The position numbers and the translations under genes were made by a program. The notes beneath the pieces are model-generated. The model made no database searches, was not told where the DNA came from, and saw only the letters and a list, made by a program, of their open reading frames with translations. A stretch of DNA of 64,000 bases from Aquisphaera insulae (GTDB lineage: Bacteria > Planctomycetota > Planctomycetia > Isosphaerales > Isosphaeraceae): positions 237,607-301,606 of the forward strand of contig NZ_JAALJH010000002.1 of NCBI RefSeq assembly GCF_011064615.1, read 5' to 3'. Positions 26,384-37,607 of this stretch are shown piece after piece (the first letter of the stretch is position 1; each line of letters opens with the position of its first letter).

Positions 26384-26905
26384 ATGGCGTTCCTCCCCGC
26401 GCCTCGCCGATGGCGAACCCTCCGCATCCGCACGCTGCTCGTGCTGGTCGCAGTCATTGCCGTCGGCATTGCGGCTCCCCTCGAGCTCGCCCGTCGCGAG
26501 CGATGGCTTGAGTGGGTCTCCGGGGAACTCCTGCATGCGGCCGAGGCGGGCGATGTTCCACGGATCCGGAGCCTGCTCGACGAGGGGGCTCCGATCGAGT
26601 GTGAGCTGCGCAACCGCGACCCCTTCACACCTCTCATGCTGGCGTCGTGGCGGGGCAAGGCAGAGGCCGTGCGACTCCTGCTCGAACGCGGCGCCGACCC
26701 GGATCACGAGAACGTGGAACGCGAACGCGCGATTACCATGGCCGCGATCGAGAACCACTGGGATATCTTCCGGATGCTCGTCGAGTACGGCGCCGATCTG
26801 ACGGCATGCGACGCAACGGGCAGGACGGGACTCGACTACGCAAGGCTGGGCGCACCGCCCGAACTCCTGCAGTGGCTGGAAGCGCGGATGCTTCATCCCC
26901 GATGA
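26384..26905 (+). CDS. Membrane-anchored ankyrin-repeat protein
   Basis: An N-terminal RRWRTLRIRTLLVLVAVIAV segment, a signal anchor common in planctomycete proteins, is followed by about three ankyrin repeats (GDVPRIRSLLDEGAPIECE, DPFTPLMLASWRGKAEAVRL, RGADPDHEN, HWDIFRMLVEYGADLTACDA). It is about 173 residues from this ATG. The frame stays open upstream to a GTG at 26324 that overlaps the DUF1501 stop (GTGA), so translational coupling and a longer product are possible. AAGG before 26384 favours this start only weakly. Presumably a binding module facing the periplasm or cytoplasm. Confidence 0.7.
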   Translation: MAFLPAPRRWRTLRIRTLLVLVAVIAVGIAAPLELARRERWLEWVSGELLHAAEAGDVPRIRSLLDEGAPIECELRNRDPFTPLMLASWRGKAEAVRLLLERGADPDHENVERERAITMAAIENHWDIFRMLVEYGADLTACDATGRTGLDYARLGAPPELLQWLEARMLHPR

Positions 26906-27041
26906 GGGCGGCGCGACGAGTCCGGACGGAAGGCGTCGAAATGCACTCGCCCGTGCGGGCAATCCAGTTGCATAATATTGCTCTGTGCACGCAGGCCCCG
27001 GACGTCCGATAGCCGACGTGATCCTCGAAGCGAGATGGAAA

Positions 27042-29696
27042 ATGCCGTTGGTACGAAGCCGCCTCGCCCGACGCCGTCCAGGGAGCCTGCGTCGTCGAGT
27101 CCCCTCGCTCGAGGCCGTCGAGCCCCGTCAACTGCTGGATGCCGGTTTCCGATGGGCGGCCGGCATGGGGCTCGACCCGACGGGCGGCCCGAATGCTCGT
27201 GTCGCGGCCTCGATCTTCGACTCGCAGGGGAACCTGTACGCCATCGGGACGTATTCCAGCACGATCCGGTTGGGGACCGGCCCCGGTACGCCCACGCTGA
27301 CGAACACGGCCGGCCGGACCAATTCATTCGTCGCAAAGTATGCGCCCGGAGGCGGCCTCAGTTGGGCGCGCGGTTTCGGGCCGGGGAATGCGTTCTTGAG
27401 CTCGCTGGCGGTCGACGCGGCCGGCGCGGTCTATCTCGCCGGGACGGTGACTCCGGACCAGCAGGAGAGCACCATCGACCTGGATCCGGGTCCGGGGACC
27501 GTGCCCGTCTCGTCGGACGCGTCTTTGGTGCTGATGAAGCTCGACACCAATGGCATGTATCAGTGGTCGAACGTGCTCTCCGGATCGATCTTCAACACGA
27601 TGGGGGGGATCGCGCTCGATGGGGCGGGGCACATCTACATCGCCGGCGGGTTCGCGGGCCCCATGGATTTCGATCCTGGGCCGGGGGTGACCGAGCTATC
27701 GAGCGTCTCGGTCTGGAGCGATGGTTTTGTCGCCCGGTACGACGCCGCGGACGGGAGTCTCGGCTGGGCCCGAGCGCTCGTTCAGGTTGACGGTGCGATC
27801 GGCATGGCGAATTCGGCGACAGCCCTGGCCTGGGACGCCGCCCACGCGCAGCTCGTGGTCGGGGGCGGCTTCAGCGGCACGGTCGACTTCGACCCCGGGC
27901 CGGGCCTGGCGACTCGGACGACCCGCCAGGCGGGCTCGTACTCGGACCCGTACCTCGTGCGGCTCGGCGCGGATGGATCCTTCGCGAGGGTCGAGGTGCT
28001 GCTCCGGACGGATTCCTTCAGCGGGTCGCACAGCCGGGTCGACGAACTGGCCGTGGATGCCTTCGGGGCGGTGTCAATCACGGCGACCCTTCAGGGCCCG
28101 CTCGATCTCGACCCCGGAGCCGGGGTGAGCGTGCTGGCCCCGCCGGCGGGGGGGCGGAACCAGTTCGTGGCGCACTATCGCGCCGACGGGTCGCTGGCCT
28201 GGTCTCGCGAGATCGACGATCAGGTGTACTCCTCGGCGCCGGTGGTGGCCATGCCCGGGGGCGGGGTGCTCCTCGGCGTGGGCTATCGGTTCGCGGGGGC
28301 ACCCTATCCGCTCTTCCCCGACGACGCCTCGTCGGTACCGCCGCTCGCGAGGTTCGCGGATCGGAGGTTCGCGAGAGGGGCCGTGGTCGTGCGGCTGGGG
28401 GCGGCGGGGGAACTGATCGGGATGCGGCAGGTGGACGGGGACCCGACGGCAGGAGGCACATATGACACCTTGACACTGTACAACGAGCTCGTGCTGCCGA
28501 CGGCCCTGAGTCTCGCGCCCGACGGCGACATCGCCCTTGCGGGGACCTTCCTGCGCGAGGCACTGTTCGGATCGATGCGGGTCCAGCAGGCGCCGGTATG
28601 GACGTCCTGGTCGGGCTTCGTGACCCGGCTCGAGCCGCTCGGCGCCGCCCCCGGCGCACCGGCCGCCCCGGTCCTGGACGCGGCCAGCGATACGGGATTT
28701 AGCGCCAGCGATGGTGTGACGAACGACACGACGCCCTCCTTCCGGGTCGGAGGGGCGGCGCCCGGCCAGTTCGTCGAGCTCTTCTATCGGCTCCCGTTCG
28801 GCGGCCTCTGGCCGGTCGGCCGCGGATCGTCCAGCGGCCTGATCGAAGCGGAGAACTTGAACTACGATTCGCCACAGGTGGTGGCGCGGATCGTCGATCC
28901 GGTCAACGGGCCGGGTCCATTCTCCTCGGCGACGAGCGTGACGATCGACACGAAATTGCCCAACGTGGTCCTCCCCTTTGGCCTGTCGACCGATGTCTAT
29001 CCCGGAGAGGCGGCCGCGCGGCGGTTGGCCGCGGGTAGTGTGCTTGCAAGTAGCGCGGAGGAGGGCACGGTCGTCGAGTTGATCGATGAATCGGGACGCG
29101 TGCTCGCGACCGATATCACGAAGCGCGGACCATTCGGCATCGTCGCCTATTCGCTGACGATCCCCGCCGATCTGCGCGGGATGATGCGACTTGGCCTCCG
29201 GGGTCGCGACCCCGCTGGTAACGTAGTCACGCTGCCGAGCCCATTCCGGCTGGTGGAGATCACCGCCCCCAACGCCAGCGGCGGCGGAGGAGGCGTGATC
29301 CCCGTTACCCCGGCGGGTCCTCGCGTGCTTTCCGCCGTCTGGACCAAGGTCAAGGTTGGTCGGAAGAAGGTCCAGGCGCTCGTGGTGGCCTTCGACGGCG
29401 ATCTCGCTGCGGCCAGCGCCGAGCAGAAGTCCCTGTACTCGATGAGCGACGCCGGGCGCGACCGCCGCTTCAATACACGCGACGACAAATCGCTGAGCTT
29501 CAAGTCCGCCGCCTATGACCAGGGTCGCCGCGCCGTGACCCTCGTGCCCCGGGCCGTGCCCACGAAGAAACAGATGATACGGTTCACCATCTCGGACCGG
29601 CTGGCCAGCACCCTCGGCCGCCGGCTCGATGGCAACGGCGACGGCCTCGAGGGCGATTCGTACTTCGCCTACTTCGGTCCGGCGGCGAAAGGGTAG
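27042..29696 (+). CDS. Large surface/secreted protein with repeated DFDPGPG beta-propeller-like units
   Basis: About 884 residues. The N-terminus is Arg-rich with 'RVPSLEAVEPRQLLDA', a motif typical of planctomycete surface and secreted proteins and probably part of an export signal. Residues about 40-520 hold repeats in which a strand ending in D(F/L)DPGPG (four clear copies) is followed by 'FVARYDAADGSLGWARAL'-like segments, resembling SBBP-type beta-propeller blades. Then come an Ig-like domain ('NDTTPSFRVGGAAPGQFVELF') and a C-terminal module (PRVLSAVWTKVKVGRKKVQA; RFTISDRLASTLGRRLDGNGDG, an EF-like loop). It is likely a cell-surface or adhesive protein. ATG at 27042 preferred; the frame is open to a GTG at 26985. 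Confidence 0.8.
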   Translation: MPLVRSRLARRRPGSLRRRVPSLEAVEPRQLLDAGFRWAAGMGLDPTGGPNARVAASIFDSQGNLYAIGTYSSTIRLGTGPGTPTLTNTAGRTNSFVAKYAPGGGLSWARGFGPGNAFLSSLAVDAAGAVYLAGTVTPDQQESTIDLDPGPGTVPVSSDASLVLMKLDTNGMYQWSNVLSGSIFNTMGGIALDGAGHIYIAGGFAGPMDFDPGPGVTELSSVSVWSDGFVARYDAADGSLGWARALVQVDGAIGMANSATALAWDAAHAQLVVGGGFSGTVDFDPGPGLATRTTRQAGSYSDPYLVRLGADGSFARVEVLLRTDSFSGSHSRVDELAVDAFGAVSITATLQGPLDLDPGAGVSVLAPPAGGRNQFVAHYRADGSLAWSREIDDQVYSSAPVVAMPGGGVLLGVGYRFAGAPYPLFPDDASSVPPLARFADRRFARGAVVVRLGAAGELIGMRQVDGDPTAGGTYDTLTLYNELVLPTALSLAPDGDIALAGTFLREALFGSMRVQQAPVWTSWSGFVTRLEPLGAAPGAPAAPVLDAASDTGFSASDGVTNDTTPSFRVGGAAPGQFVELFYRLPFGGLWPVGRGSSSGLIEAENLNYDSPQVVARIVDPVNGPGPFSSATSVTIDTKLPNVVLPFGLSTDVYPGEAAARRLAAGSVLASSAEEGTVVELIDESGRVLATDITKRGPFGIVAYSLTIPADLRGMMRLGLRGRDPAGNVVTLPSPFRLVEITAPNASGGGGGVIPVTPAGPRVLSAVWTKVKVGRKKVQALVVAFDGDLAAASAEQKSLYSMSDAGRDRRFNTRDDKSLSFKSAAYDQGRRAVTLVPRAVPTKKQMIRFTISDRLASTLGRRLDGNGDGLEGDSYFAYFGPAAKG

Positions 29697-29799
29697 CACG
29701 GAGATCGATCGGTTTGCCCACGGAGGGACTGGGCACGATCCGGCTCTATCAGGCGACGGGACGAACACGAGAGAGCGCGGGCCTGCTCGGGGGAGGCCA

Positions 29800-30201
29800 T
29801 CACGCCCGATCGTGATCGCGGCCGAAGTGCCAATCGTGGGCGCACCACAGGCATTGCCGCGCCCGGGGCGTGCGGACCACTCGGCCGCATCGTGGGCATC
29901 GGTTGACGACCAGTGTGCCGGCCCCGAACTCGTCGAATATCCGGGTCCTGACTCCTTCCAGGAAGGCGTTAAGACCGGACGATAGGGCGGAACGCACAGC
30001 GTCGTCCGCGCTGGTCCACGCCTTGGCGGAACGCTGATCGAGTGACCGAAAAGAACTCACCTTCGCCTTTTCGCGAATCGCCCCTATCGACTCGCAGCGC
30101 TTTTCGAACTCGGTCATGTGCCAGTGCCAGTACGAGTCGATGTACCATCGGACGGCCTGTTCATCGTCGTAGTCATCCAATTTGCCGGGGCGCCATGTCA
30201 C
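29800..30201 (-). CDS. Orphan zinc-ribbon protein
   Basis: A 133-residue protein I do not recognise. The N-terminal 90 residues are polar and helical (WYIDSYWHWHMTEFEKRCES, SALSSGLNAFLEGVRTRIFDEF). The C-terminus is a clear zinc ribbon, CPRCGRVVRTPRARQCLWCAHDWH, with two CxxC knuckles. There is no signal peptide. Its ribosome site is weak. It is only 46 bases upstream of the stop of the YncE-type gene region and convergent to the large surface protein. It might bind nucleic acid or protein; no function proposed. Confidence 0.5.
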   Translation of the reverse strand: MTWRPGKLDDYDDEQAVRWYIDSYWHWHMTEFEKRCESIGAIREKAKVSSFRSLDQRSAKAWTSADDAVRSALSSGLNAFLEGVRTRIFDEFGAGTLVVNRCPRCGRVVRTPRARQCLWCAHDWHFGRDHDRA

Positions 30202-30246
30202 GGGGAATCTCCGCGGCTGAATCCAGAGGGGCGGAATGCCGGCAGT

Positions 30247-32925
30247 TCAATCGTCATCGTCCTCCACCAGCGTCACGGCCCATTCGGGGTAGGGGACCGC
30301 CGTCCCCATCTGCGACCGCCAGAGGATGCGGTTGAGGACGTCCTCCGGGGCCTTGTCGACTTCCCGGAAATTCAAGGTGGCGGAGACGACGGCGTCATTG
30401 CGGAGGGCTTCATCCCGGATGGCGTGCGGCTTCGGGTTCATCTGGTCGAGCGGGACCTTGTTGGGCACGGACTGGAACGGCGTCAGGTCGGGTTTGTCCG
30501 TGAAGCAGTCGAACATGGGCGTGGCGCTGGCGTCGAACTGGTTCATCGGCGGCAGGCCGAGGATCTGCTCGATCGTCCGGATCAGGCTCGTCGTGTTGTA
30601 CTGGGTGCCCACCACCGACTTTCGCTTCGCATACGGGCTGACGCAGTACGCGGTCGTCCGATAGCCGCTGACGTGGTCCCAGCCGGCCTGGGGGTCGTCC
30701 TCGATGCCGAAGATCGCCATCTTGGCCCAGAACCGAGAGTGGCTCAGGGCCTCGACGATCCGGCCGAACGCCAGGTCATTGTCGGCCATGCAGGCGGCAG
30801 GAGTGGGGCTCCCGAAGCTCGTGCCGCTCGTGTGATCGTTCGGCAAGCAGATGATTACAAGATTCGGATACTCATCTTTTTTCTCGAATTCCTGCAGCTC
30901 GCGGAGGACGAAGTCGGCGCGGTACTGGTCGGGCACGGCCATCTCCCAGCCGACATACGCCGAGGGAGAGAACGGGCGAAGGGTCTCGACCGAGGGCTCG
31001 CACTCGAAGATCACGTCGTTCGTCTCGCCCTTCCAGGCCCGGTAGCAGGACAGGAAATCGGGGCTGCCCTTCCGCTTCGGGTCACGCCAGCGGACCTTCG
31101 GAGCCATGAACTCGCCGTAATTGCGGATGGTCTTCTTGCGGGCTAGGGCGTTGTCCCAGAGGAAGCCTGCGGGGGAATAGGCCAGGGCGTCCGCCTCGTC
31201 CTCGCCCATGCCGTCGGGATAGCTCCGCGGGAAGCCCGCGAAGGACTTCTCCATGTAGTCGGTGCTGAACGCGGTGGTGCTCCACTCGTGGCCGTCGGCG
31301 CTCAGGATCCCGGCGCAGTAGGTGTTGTCCAGGAGGACGAACTCATCCACAATCTTGTATTGGTTCGGCGTGACGTCCGGCCCGAAGATGCAGAGGCCCG
31401 CACGCCCCCGGCCGCGTGGGAACTTGCCGAGGACCTGGTCGTAGGTCCGGTTCTCCTTGATCACGTAGACGACGTGTTCGATCAGGCTGGGCTCGCCGAT
31501 CCGCTCCGGGATCGCCCGCGGCGGCTGGCCCTTGCGCGCCGGCAACGCGGCCTGGGCGATGCTACCCCGTCGCATGTTCCGCGCGACCCGCTCGGAGAGC
31601 TTCGGCAGGTCGTCTGCCGACGGCAATGGCATCAGAGAAACCGACCCGTGGTAATGGTGGGAGTTGAAGCCCTTCGTCCCGTCCTTCTGCGACCTCGGCG
31701 CGATCGGCAGCCCCTTGATATTGGCCACGCAGAGAGCCTTCCGGCGCGGGTCGAGGACCACGGCACCGGGGAACCAGCCGGCCGGGATGAGTCCCTCGAG
31801 CTTCGTGTCCCCCTTGTCCTCGGGGTCGAAGTGGATGACGGCGATTGCGTTCTGGGTGCCGTTGGCGACGTAGAGTCGCCGCCCGGTCTCGTCGAAAGCC
31901 AGAGCATTCGGCGAGGCGCCGAAGAGGTCGGAGGGCTTCTCCTTCGCACAGACCGTCTCGATGACCGCTTCCTTCTCGACGTCGATGACGCTCAGGTTGT
32001 CGCTGCCGGCGTTGGCGCAGACGACGAACCGGCGCTTCGGCGTTGCGGCCAGGCCGGAAGCGTGCAGGCCCGTGATCAGTTCCTTCGAGACGCGATTGCC
32101 GGCCAGGTCGATGACGCTCACCGACCCCTCGCTGGCGATGTACCGGACCGGATCGACCCGGACGACGGACCCTCGGCCGGCCGGCCCGGTCAGGTCGCCT
32201 TTCTCGGGGCGACGGCCGCCCCAGTTGCTGACGAACGCCTTCCCCTTGGCCAGGATGACGTCGTAGGGGGCTACGCCCACGTCCCAAGTCCGGACGACCT
32301 TGCCGTCGGCGGTATTCAGCTCCAGGAGCTTGTTGGACAGATTGCCGCAGACGTAGAGGCGCGCGTCGTCATCCGAAAGGGCCAGGCCGCTGGGGATCTC
32401 CTCCTTGCGCCGGGGCGCCTTCGCCTCCGGCAGGCGGAAGACGTGCGAGGGCTCGACCGTGCCGTCGGCGGCGACGGCGAAGACCTTGATCGATCCGTCC
32501 ACGTTGCTCAGGTAGACGCGCCTGCCGTCGTGAGAGTAGATCAGGCCGGTGTAGCTGACCTGCCCCTGTTTGTCCGGATGGAGGATGTTCGGCGAGACGA
32601 CCTTCGGGGGTTCCTGCTGGGTCTCCGGCGGGAGTGCGATCCGCTGCACGACCTTCGCCCCGTCGATGTCGATCGCGAGGACCTCGCTCGTCTTGCCGGA
32701 GACGAGCAGACGCTTCCCGTCCGGCGAGAGCGCCAGCGCCTGGGGACGTAGCCCGGCGAGCTCGACTTGCCGACCGTAGGGCGTGAGGACCTGGTTGACG
32801 GGCGTGGTGATGACGTCGTCCCGCCAACGTCCGACCTGGTCGGCGGTTGTCTCGATTGGGGGTTCCTGTCCGAGGGCCGCGGACACCATCGCCAACCCGC
32901 AGAACCAGCTCAAGCCACGGATCAT
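30247..32925 (-). CDS. YncE-like beta-propeller fused to phospholipase C/acid-phosphatase-type phosphoesterase
   Basis: An 892-residue exported protein (signal MIRGLSWFCGLAMVSAALG). Residues about 30-430 are beta-propeller repeats (LRPQALALSPDGKRLLVSG, IPSGLALSDDDARLYVCGNL, 'PNALAFDETGRRLYVANGTQNAIAVI'). Residues about 470-890 are a phosphoesterase-family domain: IEHVVYVIKENRTYDQVLG, LSADGHEWSTTAFSTDYME, LPNDHTSGT and 'FGIEDDPQAGWDHVSGYRTTAYCVSPYAKR', which includes expected metal-binding Asp/His residues. Such fusions are common in planctomycetes and acidobacteria and probably hydrolyse phosphate esters outside the cytoplasm. GGAGG five bases before the ATG at 32925 decides the start. It is divergent from the second DUF1549/1553 module. 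Confidence 0.88.
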   Translation of the reverse strand: MIRGLSWFCGLAMVSAALGQEPPIETTADQVGRWRDDVITTPVNQVLTPYGRQVELAGLRPQALALSPDGKRLLVSGKTSEVLAIDIDGAKVVQRIALPPETQQEPPKVVSPNILHPDKQGQVSYTGLIYSHDGRRVYLSNVDGSIKVFAVAADGTVEPSHVFRLPEAKAPRRKEEIPSGLALSDDDARLYVCGNLSNKLLELNTADGKVVRTWDVGVAPYDVILAKGKAFVSNWGGRRPEKGDLTGPAGRGSVVRVDPVRYIASEGSVSVIDLAGNRVSKELITGLHASGLAATPKRRFVVCANAGSDNLSVIDVEKEAVIETVCAKEKPSDLFGASPNALAFDETGRRLYVANGTQNAIAVIHFDPEDKGDTKLEGLIPAGWFPGAVVLDPRRKALCVANIKGLPIAPRSQKDGTKGFNSHHYHGSVSLMPLPSADDLPKLSERVARNMRRGSIAQAALPARKGQPPRAIPERIGEPSLIEHVVYVIKENRTYDQVLGKFPRGRGRAGLCIFGPDVTPNQYKIVDEFVLLDNTYCAGILSADGHEWSTTAFSTDYMEKSFAGFPRSYPDGMGEDEADALAYSPAGFLWDNALARKKTIRNYGEFMAPKVRWRDPKRKGSPDFLSCYRAWKGETNDVIFECEPSVETLRPFSPSAYVGWEMAVPDQYRADFVLRELQEFEKKDEYPNLVIICLPNDHTSGTSFGSPTPAACMADNDLAFGRIVEALSHSRFWAKMAIFGIEDDPQAGWDHVSGYRTTAYCVSPYAKRKSVVGTQYNTTSLIRTIEQILGLPPMNQFDASATPMFDCFTDKPDLTPFQSVPNKVPLDQMNPKPHAIRDEALRNDAVVSATLNFREVDKAPEDVLNRILWRSQMGTAVPYPEWAVTLVEDDDD

Positions 32926-33041
32926 CACGTCCTCCAGGAACACGTCAGGGCATCAAGGAGACCCAGGGGCAGAGTATGAGCCGCTCGCCGAGTACGGTCA
33001 ATCCGCCACAAGTTCGCCCCTGTGCGGCCGGGGTATATTGT

Positions 33042-33071
33042 GTGACAATTGGCCAACCTTCGGGGTATGCT
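33042..33071 (+). promoter_or_regulatory. Candidate sigma-70-type promoter for the second DUF1549/1553 module
   Basis: GTGACA (33042-33047, five of six to TTGACA), an 18-base spacer and TATGCT (33066-33071, four of six to TATAAT) lie 38 bases before the GTG start. It is the best-looking promoter in the 184-base divergent gap; a further TATATT at 33034-33039 lacks a good -35. Confidence 0.4.
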
Positions 33072-33109
33072 TTCCTCGGGCATCGCCGAGCGGGAGAGGA
33101 GGACCGGAA

Positions 33110-35794
33110 GTGAAGCGAGCACTCTTCGGATGGATTGGCGTGGCCTGGCTGATCGCGACCTCGCCGGTCGTCCGCGGAGGGACTCCGGCCGGGGATGAGG
33201 CCCAGGCGGAGTTCTTCGAATCGAAGGTCCGGCCAATCCTGGTCGCGCGTTGCCTCGAGTGTCACGGGGAGAAGAAGCAAAAAGGGGGGCTGCGGCTGGA
33301 CTCGCCGCAGGCGATGCGGACCGGCGGCGATACGGGGCCGGCCGTGGTCGCGGACGACCCGATGCACAGCCCGCTGATCGAGGTCATCCGGCATGAAGGG
33401 GCGGTCAAGATGCCGCCGAAGGGGAAGCTCGAGGCGGCCGAGATCCTCGCCCTCACGGAATGGGTGAAGCGAGGTGCACCCTGGCCCGCGACGGATCTGC
33501 CGGTGCGGACTCAGGCCTCGTCTTCCGGCCAGGCAGTTAGCGAGGCGGACCGGGACTTCTGGGCCTTCCGGCCGGTCCGCAACGTGGCCTTGCCGGCCGT
33601 GAAGGCGACGAACTGGCCGAGATCGACGATCGACGCCTTCATCCTCGCCAGGCTGGAGGAGAAGGGGCTCCGGCCGTCGCCGCAGGCGGACAAACGGACA
33701 CTCCTGCGGCGAGTTACCTTCGACCTGATCGGCCTGCCTCCGACTCCCGAGGAGGTCGAGGCCTTCGTCCGTGATGAGTCGCCGGAGGCGTTCGCCCGGG
33801 TCGTCGATCGCCTGCTGGCCTCTCCACACTACGGCGAGCGCTGGGGCCGACACTGGCTGGATGTCGCCCGATATGGCGAGGACCAGGCTCACTCGTTCAA
33901 GCCCCGCCTCTATCCCAACGGATTCCGCTACCGCGACTGGGTGGCGAACGCCTTCAATCAGGATATGCCCTACGACCGATTCATCCTCGAGCAGGTGGCC
34001 GGCGACGTCCTGGACGAGCCCGGCCGGATCGGCCGGCTGGCGGCCCTGGGCTTCTTCGCCCTGGGGCCGGTCTACTACGGCGATCCGAAGAAGCTCGACC
34101 AGGTGGACGACCGCATCGACACCATGACTCGCGGGCTCCTGGGGCTGACCGTCGCCTGTGCCCGTTGCCACGACCACAAGTACGACCCGATCCCGACGTC
34201 GGACTACTACGCCCTGGCGGGCGTCTTCCTCAGCACCGAGTACGAGGAAGTCCCCGCGGCACCTCGCGAGCAGGTCCAGGCCTACGACGCCGCGCAGGCC
34301 GCCATTGAGGCGAAGTCGCGGGCGATCGAGTTTCTCCTCCAGCACCAGTCGGCGCGGATCCGCGCGGCAGAAACCGTGCGCTACGTGGTTGCAGCCCTCC
34401 AACTGCGGGCGAGTCGCCCGGGCGACGGCCGTGCGGCGGCGCGGCAGGTGGCGAAGCGGGAGGGCCTGGACCCGGGCCGCCTCGAGCGCTGGGTCGGCCT
34501 GCTCGATCGCTCGAAGGACCAGGCCCGCGTGGCGGATCTGATCCGGGCCGCGAACCCGGGAGCGGGGAAGGCCGACGCCGAATCGCGGCGGTCGGTCCTC
34601 CCTGCCGCGACGGCCTTCCATTCGCACTTGCAGGCCGTCCTCGGCCGGCGGGAAGCGGGCACGGCGATCGACGCCATGGACGCGGCCTTGCTGGTCGCCC
34701 TGTTCGGGGAGAAGGGGCCGCTTGCCGTGGACCTGGACCGGATCGAGAAGGAGCTGCCGCCGGACTCCGCAGCGAAGCTCGCGAGGCTCCGCGCGGAGCA
34801 CGATCGGCTCAGGAAGGATGCCCCGCCCATCTATCCGGTCGTCCATACGCTGAAGGACTCCGAGAAGCCTGTCGACACGAACGTCCTGGTGCGCGGTAAC
34901 CCGGCGACCCCGGGGCCGAAGGTGCCGCGACACTTCCTCAGCATCCTCGGCGGCAACTCCGCGCCGTTCGCCTCGGGCAGCGGCCGCCTGGAGCTGGCGC
35001 GGGCGATCGCGAGCCCGTCCAATCCGCTGACGGCCCGCGTGATGGTGAACCGGATCTGGCAGCACCACTTCGGCCGCGGCCTCGTCCGCACGACGAGCAA
35101 CTTCGGCAACCTGGGAGAGCGACCCTCGCATCCCGAGCTGCTGGACCACCTGGCCCATACCTTCATGGCCGGGGGATGGTCGATGAAGGCTCTCCATCGC
35201 GAGATCCTCCTCTCGGCCGTCTACCAGCAGGACTCCCGGGTCGACGCCAGGGGCGACGAGGTTGATCCGGAGAACACGCTGCTCTGGAGGATGAATCGCC
35301 GGAGGCTCGAGGTCGAGGCCTGGCGCGACGCCGTGCTGGCCGTCTCCGGGCGTCTGGATCCGGCCGTCGGCGGGCCGTCCAGGTCCCTCGACGACCTCGG
35401 AAATCGGCGGCGGACGTACTACGCCGCGGTAAGCCGCCACGACCTGGCGACGATCCTCCGGCTCTTCGACTTCCCCGACCCGAACATCACCGGGGCGGAG
35501 CGGACGCGCACGACCGTGCCGCTCCAGGGCCTCGTCATCCTCAACGACGAGTTCCTGGTGGATGGCGCCCGGGCGCTGGCCGGCCGGATACGGGATTCCG
35601 CACGGGATGACGACGAGCGGATCCGGGGGGCGTACGAGCTCCTCTACGGCCGACCGGCCACGGAGCGCGAGCGCCGGATCGGCCGGGCGTATCTCTCGGC
35701 CGCGGACCGCGACTGGGCCGCAAATGACCTTGGCCGCCTGGAGCGGTATTCACAGGCGCTGCTCGGGACCAATGAGTTTGTTTTCATTGACTGA
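33110..35794 (+). CDS. Planctomycete cytochrome C / DUF1549 / DUF1553 protein (second copy)
   Basis: An 894-residue exported protein with the same architecture as the copy at 22.3 kb: PSCyt1 with CLECHGEK, DUF1549 (STIDAFILARLEEKGL, TFDLIGLPPTPEEVEAF, SPHYGERWGRHWLDVARY, CARCHDHKYDPIPTSDYY) and DUF1553 (NPLTARVMVNRIWQHHFGRG, TSNFGNLGERPSHPELLDHL, NDEFLVDGARALAGR). It is about 50 residues longer, mainly in the variable middle section (about residues 390-600). GTG is taken as start because AGGAGG lies upstream and a signal peptide (ALFGWIGVAWLIATSPVV) follows at once. Its stop codon touches the next open frame (TGATG), so the pair is co-translated. Confidence 0.93.
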   Translation: MKRALFGWIGVAWLIATSPVVRGGTPAGDEAQAEFFESKVRPILVARCLECHGEKKQKGGLRLDSPQAMRTGGDTGPAVVADDPMHSPLIEVIRHEGAVKMPPKGKLEAAEILALTEWVKRGAPWPATDLPVRTQASSSGQAVSEADRDFWAFRPVRNVALPAVKATNWPRSTIDAFILARLEEKGLRPSPQADKRTLLRRVTFDLIGLPPTPEEVEAFVRDESPEAFARVVDRLLASPHYGERWGRHWLDVARYGEDQAHSFKPRLYPNGFRYRDWVANAFNQDMPYDRFILEQVAGDVLDEPGRIGRLAALGFFALGPVYYGDPKKLDQVDDRIDTMTRGLLGLTVACARCHDHKYDPIPTSDYYALAGVFLSTEYEEVPAAPREQVQAYDAAQAAIEAKSRAIEFLLQHQSARIRAAETVRYVVAALQLRASRPGDGRAAARQVAKREGLDPGRLERWVGLLDRSKDQARVADLIRAANPGAGKADAESRRSVLPAATAFHSHLQAVLGRREAGTAIDAMDAALLVALFGEKGPLAVDLDRIEKELPPDSAAKLARLRAEHDRLRKDAPPIYPVVHTLKDSEKPVDTNVLVRGNPATPGPKVPRHFLSILGGNSAPFASGSGRLELARAIASPSNPLTARVMVNRIWQHHFGRGLVRTTSNFGNLGERPSHPELLDHLAHTFMAGGWSMKALHREILLSAVYQQDSRVDARGDEVDPENTLLWRMNRRRLEVEAWRDAVLAVSGRLDPAVGGPSRSLDDLGNRRRTYYAAVSRHDLATILRLFDFPDPNITGAERTRTTVPLQGLVILNDEFLVDGARALAGRIRDSARDDDERIRGAYELLYGRPATERERRIGRAYLSAADRDWAANDLGRLERYSQALLGTNEFVFID

Positions 35795-35808
35795 TGGAGG
35801 GAGTGTCC

Positions 35809-37230
<1,422 letters not shown>

Positions 37231-37250
37231 TCGCGTGCGCGTGAACCAAC

Positions 37251-37607
37251 CTACCGGGTGCTCGTTTCGCTGCGATCGTCCAGGAAGATCTCCTGCGCGA
37301 TCACGTCGATCCCGGTCGTGTCGATGCCGAATCGATCGAAGTGTGCCCCCTGAGGCTCGCGGTCTCGCGAACGTCCATCGCGACAGGTCGGCCGTCCAGG
37401 GTCACGGTGAGGCCGGCCGGCGAGCGGTTGCGTACTCCAGGCTCCAGGCGTGGGGTGATGGCGTCCAGCCGGATCTCTCCCCCCGGTGTCGGCGGATTTC
37501 ATGACGTCGAGGAAGCCGAAGCGATTGAACGACGCCCCGTCGGCCTCTTCGCGCCGGGCCAGCCGGCAGACGGCGAGGTGGTCGATCCTCCCCGCGGCCA
37601 CCTTCAC
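37251..37607 (-). pseudogene. Frameshifted C-terminal remnant of a secreted planctomycete protein
   Basis: Three adjoining pieces in two frames read like one protein: VKVAAGRIDHLAVCRLARR.. FNRFGFLDVMKSADTGG, then (shifted at a run of six G near 37480) EIRLDAITPRLEPGVRNRSP and TVTLDGRPVAMDVRETASLRG, then (shifted back in a run of five G near 37350) AHFDRFGIDTTGIDVIAQEI-FLDD, ending at TAG 37253-37251. The two 'FxRFG' units resemble the paired FDRFG...IxLDD repeats I associate with secreted planctomycete proteins. No upstream part of the gene is visible, so this looks like a decayed fragment, although two compensating indels could also be sequencing errors in G runs. Together with about 150 bases without signal (37608-37759), it fills the gap before the potassium transporter. 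Confidence 0.45.
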
